A stretch of DNA of 22,777 bases from Streptosporangiaceae bacterium (lineage in GTDB: Bacteria; Actinomycetota; Actinomycetes; Streptosporangiales; Streptosporangiaceae). The position numbers were made by a program, and so were the translations under genes. Positions 17,156 to 22,777 of the stretch are shown here, piece after piece. How positions within the stretch are numbered: position 1 is the stretch's first letter; every line of letters starts with the position of its first letter. The DNA is taken from the NCBI GenBank assembly GCA_030041195.1, contig JASHOI010000414.1, positions 1-22,777 of the forward strand. Direction: 5' to 3'. The notes below the pieces were generated by a model. The model saw only the letters and a list, made by a program, of their open reading frames with translations. It was not told where the DNA came from and made no database searches.

Positions 17156-18919
17156 ATGTCGATTCCCGGATCAGAGACCGTGGACGTGCACGTGCTGATC
17201 GTCGGGGCCGGGCCCGCCGGGCTAGGCCTGTCGGTTGCCTTGGCGCGGTACGGGGTGGGGCATCTTCTGGTCGAGCGGCACCGGAGCACGGCGCACACGC
17301 CGCGCGCACACATCATCAATCAGCGCACGGTCGAGATCTTCCGGCATCTGGGGATCAGTGACCGGTTCCACGCGGTCGCCACGCCGCAGCACCTGATGGC
17401 CAACAACCTGTGGGTGACCACTCTGTCCGGCCTGGAGGTCGCCCGGTCGGAGACGTGGGGGACCAGCGCCGAGCGGGCCGCCGACTACCGCACGGCGAGT
17501 CCGGAGCCGATGGCCAACTGCCCGCAGACCGTACTGGAGCCGATGCTTCTGGCCGCCGCCCGGGACTTCGGCGCCGACGTCCGGTTCGGGTGGGAGTTCA
17601 TCAGCCTCGCCCAGGACACCGGCGGCGTCACCAGCGTGATCCGGCACCGCGATACGGATGCGACGCTGACGGTGCGGTCGCAGTACGTGGTGGGCGCCGA
17701 CGGTGCCCGCAGCCGGGTTCTCGGCGAGGCCGGGCTGACCGCCGAAGGGCCGGATGACCTGGCCAGAGCGGCGAACATCTGGTTCCGCGCCGACCTGTCC
17801 CGGTACCTCGCGCACCGGCCCGGAGTGCTGACCTGGAACGTGATGCCCGGGCCGCTGCCGCCGCTCCGGCTCGGCACGCTGATCTGCCACAAGCCGTTCA
17901 CCGAGTTCGTGCTGGCCTTCATGTACGACCCCGGGCAGCTGTCGCTGGACACGCTGAGCCATGACGACCTGTACAGCCGGATACGCGCCTTCGTGGGAGA
18001 GGACGTCGACGCCGAGATCCTTGGCGTCGCCGGATGGCAGGTACGCGCGCAGATCGCGCCAGGCTACGCGGCCGGACGCGTGTTCTGCATGGGCGACGCG
18101 GTTCACCGGCACCCGCCGACCAACGGCCTTGGGCTCAACATGTCCATCGCGGATGCGTACAACCTGGGCTGGAAGCTGGCTCTCGTCCTGGACCGGCGGG
18201 CGGGCGCCGCGCTGCTGGACAGCTACTCGGCGGAACGGCAGCCGGTCGGGGCGCAGGGCGTCCAGCGCGCCATCACCAGCCTGCAGGAAGGAGCCGCGGT
18301 GGAGGCCGCCCTCGGCTACGAGCCGGGGCAGCCCGCCGAGGCGGGCTGGCAAGCTCTCAGCACCTTGTACGAGCCCGGTCCGGCCGGGGACGAGCGCAGG
18401 GATGCGCTGCACAAAGCGATCGAGCTGAGCAACTACCAGTTCAATGCCCACGGCGTCGAGCTCGGGTACCGCTACCGAAGCGACGCCATCGCCGATGACG
18501 CCAGCCCGGACCCCACTCCGGCGCGCGACCCGCAGCTGTATTACCAGCCGACTACCCGTCCCGGCGCCCGCGTGCCGCACGCCCGGCTGGAACGCGACGG
18601 CGTGCCGGTGTCCTCGCTCGACCTGGTCGACGACCTGGCCTTCGCGCTGCTCACCGGGCCCGGCGGTGAGGCATGGAGCCGCCCGGCGGCGGAGGTCTCC
18701 GCGGACGCGGGGGTACCGGTCCGGGTCCACGTCATCGGGGGCCGGGACGGTGTGACCGACCCTTACGGCGAGTGGGCCGCAGTGCGTGAGGTGGAGACCA
18801 GCGGCTGTGTCCTGGTGCGCCCTGACCGGCACGTGGCGTGGCGATCCGTGCGTTACACGCCAGACAGCGCGGCGCAGCTCGCCGCCGTCATCGGGCAGGC
18901 ACTGGGCCAGCCAGGCTGA
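17156..18919 (+). CDS. FAD-dependent aromatic monooxygenase (phenol hydroxylase/TfdB-like)
   Basis: 587 residues. The N-terminal FAD site is VLIVGAGPAGLGLSVALARYG with GAGPAG at 17-22 (quoted here in part). The DG motif is VVGADGARSRV (about 178), and the GD motif is FCMGDAVHRHPPTNGLGLN (about 310-328) with NLGWKLALVL after it. The C-terminal 100 residues form the thioredoxin-like domain of the phenol 2-monooxygenase/2,4-dichlorophenol hydroxylase branch. The enzyme uses NAD(P)H and O2 to hydroxylate a phenolic ring, which could give the catechol cut by the dioxygenase at 10707 (inference). The ATG at 17156 follows GGAGG with a 6-nt spacer. It is complete, unlike the other flavin monooxygenase at 7386. 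Confidence 0.92.
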   Translation: MSIPGSETVDVHVLIVGAGPAGLGLSVALARYGVGHLLVERHRSTAHTPRAHIINQRTVEIFRHLGISDRFHAVATPQHLMANNLWVTTLSGLEVARSETWGTSAERAADYRTASPEPMANCPQTVLEPMLLAAARDFGADVRFGWEFISLAQDTGGVTSVIRHRDTDATLTVRSQYVVGADGARSRVLGEAGLTAEGPDDLARAANIWFRADLSRYLAHRPGVLTWNVMPGPLPPLRLGTLICHKPFTEFVLAFMYDPGQLSLDTLSHDDLYSRIRAFVGEDVDAEILGVAGWQVRAQIAPGYAAGRVFCMGDAVHRHPPTNGLGLNMSIADAYNLGWKLALVLDRRAGAALLDSYSAERQPVGAQGVQRAITSLQEGAAVEAALGYEPGQPAEAGWQALSTLYEPGPAGDERRDALHKAIELSNYQFNAHGVELGYRYRSDAIADDASPDPTPARDPQLYYQPTTRPGARVPHARLERDGVPVSSLDLVDDLAFALLTGPGGEAWSRPAAEVSADAGVPVRVHVIGGRDGVTDPYGEWAAVREVETSGCVLVRPDRHVAWRSVRYTPDSAAQLAAVIGQALGQPG

Positions 18920-19069
18920 GCGTCGCCGAGCGGGCCGGTGTCAGGCAGTCATGTCCGAGCGCGGCTGCCCTCCGGATTCGTCGAGCAGACGCCGTGTGCG
19001 CCACAACGGGCAATCATGGAGAGCCGACAGTCGAGCAGCGGGCACCCGCAGATCAACGATGAGGTCGTG

Positions 19070-20011
19070 ATGAGGATCGATGTGCACGCGCACTACTGGA
19101 CCGAGGACTATCTCGATCTGCTGAAGGACCTGGGCCGAACCGATACCGGCGTGGCGCGCGGCCTGGGCGCCGGCGGGGGCGGCGAGCTGGCGGCGCGGCT
19201 CAAGCTGATGGACCGGGCGGGGGTGGAGATGCAGGTGCTGTCGGCCTGCCCGCAGTCTCCCTACGTCGAGGACCGGGCGAAGGCGGCCAGCGCGGCCAGG
19301 TTCGTCAACGACCAGTACGCGGGGCTGGTGGGCCGGCACCGGGACCGGTTCGCCGCGTTCGCTGCGCTGCCGATGCCGCACATCGATGAGTCGCTGGGCG
19401 AGATCGGCCGGGCGCTGGATGAGCTGGGCATGGCCGGGGTGGCGCTGAACACCAGCGTGCTGGGGCACGCGCTGGCCGAGCCCGGGTTCGAGCCGGTGTT
19501 CGCCGAGCTGAACCGCCGGGGCGCGGTGCTGTACCTGCACCCGGCCGGCAACAGCGCCTGCTCGCCGCTTATCCGGGACTATCACCTGACCTGGATGGTC
19601 GGCGCGCCGGTGGAGGACACGATCTCGATCATGCAGCTGATCACGCGCGGCGTCCCGGCGCGCCACCCGGACATCAAGATCATCAATTCGCATCTGGGCG
19701 GGGCGCTGCCGATGCTGCTGCAGCGTGCCGATGACCAGTACCGCTGGGAGGCACCCGGCACCCCCGAGCGGCCCAGCGTGGCCGCGCGCCGGATGTGGTA
19801 TGACACCGTCGGCCACGGGCACGTTCCCGCGCTGCGCTGCGCGATCGGCTCCTTCGGCGCGGACCGGCTCCTGCTCGGCACCGACTTCCCCTACGAGAAC
19901 GGCGACACCTTCGTCCGCGCGGTCGGCTACATCAGCGACCCCCAGATCGACCCGGCCGCCGCCCGCGCCATCCTCGACCACAACGCCACCGCCCTGCTCG
20001 GCACCGGATAG
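19070..20011 (+). CDS. Amidohydrolase, ACMSD/gamma-resorcylate decarboxylase-like family
   Basis: 313 residues with a metal-dependent TIM-barrel fold. The metal ligands are DVHAHYW (His6, His8), YLHPAGN (His157), INSHLGG (His208) and LLGTDFPYE (Asp272), the pattern of 2-amino-3-carboxymuconate-semialdehyde decarboxylase-type enzymes. Members catalyse non-oxidative decarboxylation or hydrolysis of aromatic and ring-cleaved acids. The ATG at 19070 is chosen because GAGG lies 5 nt upstream and because the HxH motif is normally within the first 10 residues; the 44-codon upstream extension shows no conserved sequence. It follows the FAD monooxygenase after 150 bp in which I see no gene, and probably belongs to the same unit. 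Confidence 0.9.
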   Translation: MRIDVHAHYWTEDYLDLLKDLGRTDTGVARGLGAGGGGELAARLKLMDRAGVEMQVLSACPQSPYVEDRAKAASAARFVNDQYAGLVGRHRDRFAAFAALPMPHIDESLGEIGRALDELGMAGVALNTSVLGHALAEPGFEPVFAELNRRGAVLYLHPAGNSACSPLIRDYHLTWMVGAPVEDTISIMQLITRGVPARHPDIKIINSHLGGALPMLLQRADDQYRWEAPGTPERPSVAARRMWYDTVGHGHVPALRCAIGSFGADRLLLGTDFPYENGDTFVRAVGYISDPQIDPAAARAILDHNATALLGTG

Positions 20012-20066
20012 CAACGCCCGTCGCGAGAACCCAGAACCTTCCAGCTCCGGGTGAATCCAACGCTGG

Positions 20067-20849
20067 CTAGTGACCGGGCTGAACGGTCGGTTGCAGAAGT
20101 GCCGAAAACCGGCGGGCGAACAGGTAGGCGTCGCCAGGCCAGCGCGCGGACAGGTAATTGCGGTCGGTCACGGCGAAGGCGGGCCTGTCGTCGGTAGCGG
20201 TGCCGCGAGCGCCGAGCACTACCGGTCCTCGCTCGAACTGGTGCCGCGCGTCGTCCAGGGCGGCTTTGACCTCATCCTCGACGTACGCGGGATAGGTCCG
20301 GTAGTAGCGGCCGAGCTGCCAGGCGGTAGCCAGGTAGGCCAGGCGTTCCATGTACTTGGGCAGGCAGGTCGTCCGGCGGTCGGCCAGCAAGCTGCGGCCG
20401 GTGGCGGCATCCGAAGTCCGGGCCAGGACCAGGACGCCGTGGCAGATCGCGCCCACAGGCCTGCCCAGCGCCCAGAACCGGGCCACCTGGTCGCGCAGCA
20501 CCGTCGAGCCCAGGTATTGGCGCATCCCCGGGGCGTGCCCGCCGGGCAGCAGCAGGCCATCGAAGGCGGCCGGGTCCAGCGCTCGCCACGCCTGTGTGCT
20601 GGTGAATTCCTCGGCCTTGGCCAGCTCGGCGTAAAAGCGCCTGGCCTCGGGCGCGGCGCCCAGCTGCCCGAAGATCACTCCGGACAGCAACCGGGGATCG
20701 GCGGCGGGGACCGTGCCGGCCCGCTCGGTGGCGAAGACGACCTGATGCCCCGCATCACGCAGCACCCGCCAGGGCACCGCGACCTCCGTCACATCGAAAT
20801 CCCGATCCGGCAGCGGCATCAGCACACGCACCTGGCCATCATCTCGCAC
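20067..20849 (-). CDS. DJ-1/PfpI family protein
   Basis: 260 residues, class I glutamine-amidotransferase-like fold. Glu22 (FDVTEVAVPW) and the nucleophile Cys136 in VGAICHGVLVLA are present, with GLLLPGGHAPGMRQYLG (98-114) as the strand before the elbow. Relatives act as glyoxalase III/deglycase, chaperones or isonitrile hydratases; the activity here is unknown. The start is a GTG at 20849 (MRDDGQVRVLMP); the GTG at codon 7 is a possible alternative. It lies 28 bp after the KdpD-like stop on the same strand, so the two are probably one operon. It converges with the amidohydrolase (55 bp between stops). Confidence 0.88.
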   Translation of the reverse strand: MRDDGQVRVLMPLPDRDFDVTEVAVPWRVLRDAGHQVVFATERAGTVPAADPRLLSGVIFGQLGAAPEARRFYAELAKAEEFTSTQAWRALDPAAFDGLLLPGGHAPGMRQYLGSTVLRDQVARFWALGRPVGAICHGVLVLARTSDAATGRSLLADRRTTCLPKYMERLAYLATAWQLGRYYRTYPAYVEDEVKAALDDARHQFERGPVVLGARGTATDDRPAFAVTDRNYLSARWPGDAYLFARRFSALLQPTVQPGH

Positions 20850-20877
20850 ACACCGCGGAGCGGCCCCAGCACGTTCC

Positions 20878-22011
20878 TCACGTGGTCGTCTCGCGACGCC
20901 ATTCGCTGCTGGTCTTGTCCGGCTGTCCGACGTTCACGACCTGGACCGGAAGGTCGCTGGCCAAACGCACCACCTGATCTGCCACGGTGGATCCGGTCAG
21001 CAGCCGCGACCACCGTGACCGCCGGCGTGACCCGATAACCAGTTGCGCGGCACCGGCCTTGCGGGCGGCCTGGATCAGTCCCGAGGCAGGGTCGGCAGCT
21101 TTGACTTCAGCGAACGTGCCGTGCAGCTGCCTGAGCTGCCGCCGGTCTTCCGTCAGCCGCTCCGTGACCGGCCGGTCCAGATTATCGAGGGGCCGGACGT
21201 GCACCCCGTGCAGCCGGGCATTGGACAGCTCGGCCAGCCGCGCAGCGTACCGGATCAGCCACCGGTCGGCAGGCGAGCCCTGCAGACCGACCACGATGAC
21301 GGCGGCTTCGATGGGCTCGCAGCCAGGGTGCGTGGCCAGGAACGCCGCGCCCGGGTCGGCAATGGAGTCATCGAGCCACAGCTGGGCAAGCTCGCGCAGC
21401 GCGGCCAGGTTCGCGTACCGGAAATAATTCGACAGCGCGGTGTCCGCCTGGTCCGCGCGGAAGACCAGCCCGTCGGCCAGGCGCCGGCGCAGCGCCGCGG
21501 GCGTGAGGTCGACCAGCTCAACCTGCCCGGCCCGGACAAACTCATCCGGCACCGGCTCGCCCGGGTGCACCCCGGTGATCCGCGAGACCAGCGCGCCGAG
21601 CGACTCGATGTTGCCCACGTTCAGAGTGGTGTACACATCGATGCCGTGGTCGAGCAGCTCGCCGACATCCTGCCAGCGCTTCGGGTGGCCAGAGCCGGGC
21701 ACGTTTGCGTGGGCCAGCTCATCCACCAGGGCCAGTCCGGGGCGCCGGTCAAGGACCGCCGCGACATCCAGTTCCTCAAGGGCCGCCCCGCGGTAGCTCA
21801 CCGTGCTGGTGAGCACCTCGAGATCATCCACCTCGGCGGCGGTCGCCGCGCGCCCGTGACGCTGCAAGAACGCGACGACCGCGTCGACGTCAGCGCGCCG
21901 CTGGGCACGCGCGTCCCGCAGCATCGCGTAGGTCTTCCCCACCCCCGGGGCAATGCCGAGGTAGGTGCGCAGCGTTCCCTTGGCGGCATGCGGTCGCACC
22001 GCGTCAGCCAT
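20878..22011 (-). CDS. Stand-alone KdpD N-terminal domain protein with universal-stress domain (no histidine kinase)
   Basis: 377 residues from the ATG at 22011, chosen because GGAG lies upstream and KdpD proteins start close to the P-loop. The KdpD domain (about 10-220) has Walker A GIAPGVGKTYAML (19-31), Walker B ALVDELAHANVPG (94-106), KRWQDVGELL and GIDVYTTLNV. A Usp domain (about 235-360) follows, with the nucleotide loop VIGSRRRSRWSRLLTGST. The transmembrane, GAF and histidine-kinase parts of full KdpD (about 850-900 residues) are absent, and no kdpFABC or kdpE is nearby. It is a soluble sensor-like module of unknown output, perhaps responding to K+ or nucleotides such as c-di-AMP as KdpD Usp domains do in some bacteria (inference). 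Confidence 0.87.
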   Translation of the reverse strand: MADAVRPHAAKGTLRTYLGIAPGVGKTYAMLRDARAQRRADVDAVVAFLQRHGRAATAAEVDDLEVLTSTVSYRGAALEELDVAAVLDRRPGLALVDELAHANVPGSGHPKRWQDVGELLDHGIDVYTTLNVGNIESLGALVSRITGVHPGEPVPDEFVRAGQVELVDLTPAALRRRLADGLVFRADQADTALSNYFRYANLAALRELAQLWLDDSIADPGAAFLATHPGCEPIEAAVIVVGLQGSPADRWLIRYAARLAELSNARLHGVHVRPLDNLDRPVTERLTEDRRQLRQLHGTFAEVKAADPASGLIQAARKAGAAQLVIGSRRRSRWSRLLTGSTVADQVVRLASDLPVQVVNVGQPDKTSSEWRRETTT

Positions 22012-22182
22012 CCAGATGCTCCAGTTCCGCGTCCTTCTCGCCATCGGCCTGGCCCGGATCACCATCCCGGCCTGCCTGCACCTTCTCAGTATCCGGCAGC
22101 ACACCCGGCTGCTGCCCCGGCGAGGCGGACCTGAACGAGGACGGCTACCCGGCCGGCGGCATATCCCCCGGCTGGCCAGGCG

Positions 22183-22196
22183 CTTGAATTCTCAAA
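22183..22196. promoter_or_regulatory. Third CTTGA-N4-TCAA box
   Basis: CTTGAATTCTCAAA matches the two boxes at the pirin promoter (6469-6482 and 6587-6602) at 9 of the 10 arm bases and with the same 4-base spacing. It lies 172 bp upstream of the KdpD-like start and about 295 bp upstream of the MarR start. Confidence 0.45.
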
Positions 22197-22332
22197 CCTA
22201 GCGCCAGGCAACAAGTCAACGGTTCAAGCAACATCGGGGCCCGGTAGCTTAATAAGCTCGGTCGCGGACATCGCCGATCACCGTCGCACCGGGGCTGCGG
22301 TCAGGTGTGGGCCCGGCGACCGGGTTCCTTTG

Positions 22333-22385
22333 AAGATCTAGGAGGATCCGGTGCAGATACCGCACGCCATCCTCCTAGATCTTTT
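22333..22385 (+). terminator. Perfect 15-bp-stem hairpin followed by a T-run
   Basis: AAGATCTAGGAGGAT (22333-22347) is matched perfectly by ATCCTCCTAGATCTT (22369-22383), with TTTT at 22382-22385. The 21-nt loop holds a further GTGC/GCAC stem. It looks like an intrinsic terminator for rightward transcription, but no rightward gene lies upstream within the gap; see findings. Each arm also contains a Shine-Dalgarno-like AGGAGGA or its complement. Confidence 0.5.
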
Positions 22386-22425
22386 CAGCCGCGGGCCGGC
22401 GGTGGGGGTGAAAGCACTGTGCGTA

Positions 22426-22479
22426 ATCACTTCAAGGTTCCAGTAACTTCGGGTGCACGGCATTGCAGCTGTAAGTGAT
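22426..22479. promoter_or_regulatory. Separated inverted pair upstream of the MarR gene
   Basis: ATCACTT (22426-22432) and AAGTGAT (22473-22479) are exact reverse complements, 40 bp apart, with the inner one 11 bp before the MarR start codon. Possibly autoregulatory sites. Seven-base pairs at this distance can arise by chance. Confidence 0.3.
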
Positions 22480-22490
22480 ATTCTCGTGGC

Positions 22491-22777
22491 ATGAGCGCTG
22501 CCGAGGAGTCCCTGGCCGACGAGCACGCCGAGTTGTGGCTCACGCCGGGCCAGCTGGCCTCGTGGCTGTCGGTCGTCCGGCTGATGACCCGGCTGCCGTG
22601 GGCCATCGACACCCAGCTGCAGCGCGACGCCGACCTGAGCATGATCGAGTACATGACGATGGCGATGCTGTCCGAGGCGCCGGACTGGACGCTGCGGATG
22701 AGCGAGCTGGCCGAGCGCACCAGCTCATCGCTGTCGCGCCTGTCGCACCTGGTGAAGCGGCTGGAGAGCCGGGATTA
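22491..22777 (+). CDS. MarR-family transcriptional regulator, N-terminal part (3' end outside window)
   Basis: 95 complete codons from the ATG at 22491, running off the window. LTPGQLASWLSVVRLMTRLPWAIDTQL is the first helical dimer segment (quoted in part: about residues 17-43). Next come the wHTH helices LSMIEYMTMAMLSEAP, LRMSELAERTSSSLSRLSHLVKRLE and the start of the wing (SRD). Typical full length is about 150-170 residues. There is no clear ribosome binding site before the ATG. It is divergent from the KdpD-like gene across the structured gap, and a candidate to bind the CTTGA-N4-TCAAG boxes (inference). Confidence 0.88.
   Translation, partial: MSAAEESLADEHAELWLTPGQLASWLSVVRLMTRLPWAIDTQLQRDADLSMIEYMTMAMLSEAPDWTLRMSELAERTSSSLSRLSHLVKRLESRD

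Larger units (their letters stand above)
22012..22490. other. 479-bp non-coding region between divergent KdpD-like and MarR genes
   Basis: No convincing gene. A short leftward frame ending LEHLDG overlaps the KdpD-like start but has no ribosome binding site or recognisable motif. The stretch holds a CTTGA-N4-TCAA box (22183-22196), the palindrome AGCTTAATAAGCT (22246-22258), a strong hairpin with T-run (22333-22385) and an ATCACTT/AAGTGAT pair near the MarR start. It is long and structured for a simple divergent promoter and could hold a small RNA. Confidence 0.6.

Noticed and set aside
17222..18832. 536-residue minus-strand reading frame
   Set aside because: Lies wholly antisense to the FAD monooxygenase, whose FAD motifs are unmistakable.
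18938..19069. 44-codon N-terminal extension of the amidohydrolase
   Set aside because: No conserved sequence, and the family starts a few residues before HxH; a ribosome binding site precedes the ATG at 19070.
22240..22310. tRNA-like stretch (GGCCCGGTAGCTTAAT...)
   Set aside because: It resembles a tRNA 5' end and D-arm, but no acceptor, anticodon or T-arm pairing could be made.

Overview
The window is very GC-rich with strong third-position GC bias, many GTG starts, overlapping GTGA stop/start junctions, an F420/LLM-type oxidoreductase and a GntR/FCD regulator. This points to an actinomycete chromosome (Actinomycetota; genus not determinable here). It reads as an accessory aromatic/organic-acid catabolism region broken by a patch of decayed genes.

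Block 1 (1-4915) looks like an aryl-aldehyde/aryl-acid activation locus. It holds the 3' end of a benzoylformate-decarboxylase-like ThDP enzyme, a leftward pair (aldehyde dehydrogenase, then inorganic pyrophosphatase 11 bp later) and a divergent rightward pair (AMP-forming acyl-CoA ligase overlapping an adenylate-kinase-like gene). The divergent promoter region holds a perfect 19-bp palindrome. The logic fits together: the aldehyde is oxidised to an acid, the acid is activated to acyl-CoA with release of AMP and PPi, and dedicated paralogues remove PPi and rephosphorylate AMP.

Block 2 (4966-7395) has an alpha/beta hydrolase followed closely by a HIT-like protein, then a pirin gene behind a promoter carrying two CTTGA-N4-TCAAG operators. 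A third, near-identical operator lies at 22183-22196, in the region upstream of a MarR-family gene at the right edge.

Block 3 (7386-9965) is a gene graveyard. It contains an FAD-monooxygenase remnant (no N-terminus, two frame disruptions) and a tandem P-loop NTPase gene. The latter is split by a 230-bp MITE-like element with 10-bp inverted ends and an AAT target duplication, and also has a TAG nonsense codon and a damaged second Walker A. Removing the element plus one AAT restores the reading frame exactly. A leftward macrodomain gene follows.

Block 4 (10594-20011) is a second aromatic-catabolism region: extradiol (VOC) dioxygenase, FAH-family hydrolase, acetoacetyl-CoA synthetase (one +1 frameshift) and LLM oxidoreductase. 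Next come a broken phaC remnant and a leftward GntR/FCD regulator, then a rightward phenol-hydroxylase-type FAD monooxygenase and an ACMSD-like amidohydrolase. Both rightward transcription units begin downstream of the same two-box motif (TATCGATAT, TGTTG, TCGAT; box centres 19 bp apart), and one copy lies next to the GntR gene. This suggests a local regulon.

Block 5 (20067-22777) has a leftward pair (stand-alone KdpD N-terminal/USP protein, then DJ-1/PfpI protein), a 479-bp non-coding gap with a perfect 15-bp-stem hairpin followed by a T-run, and the start of a MarR-family regulator.
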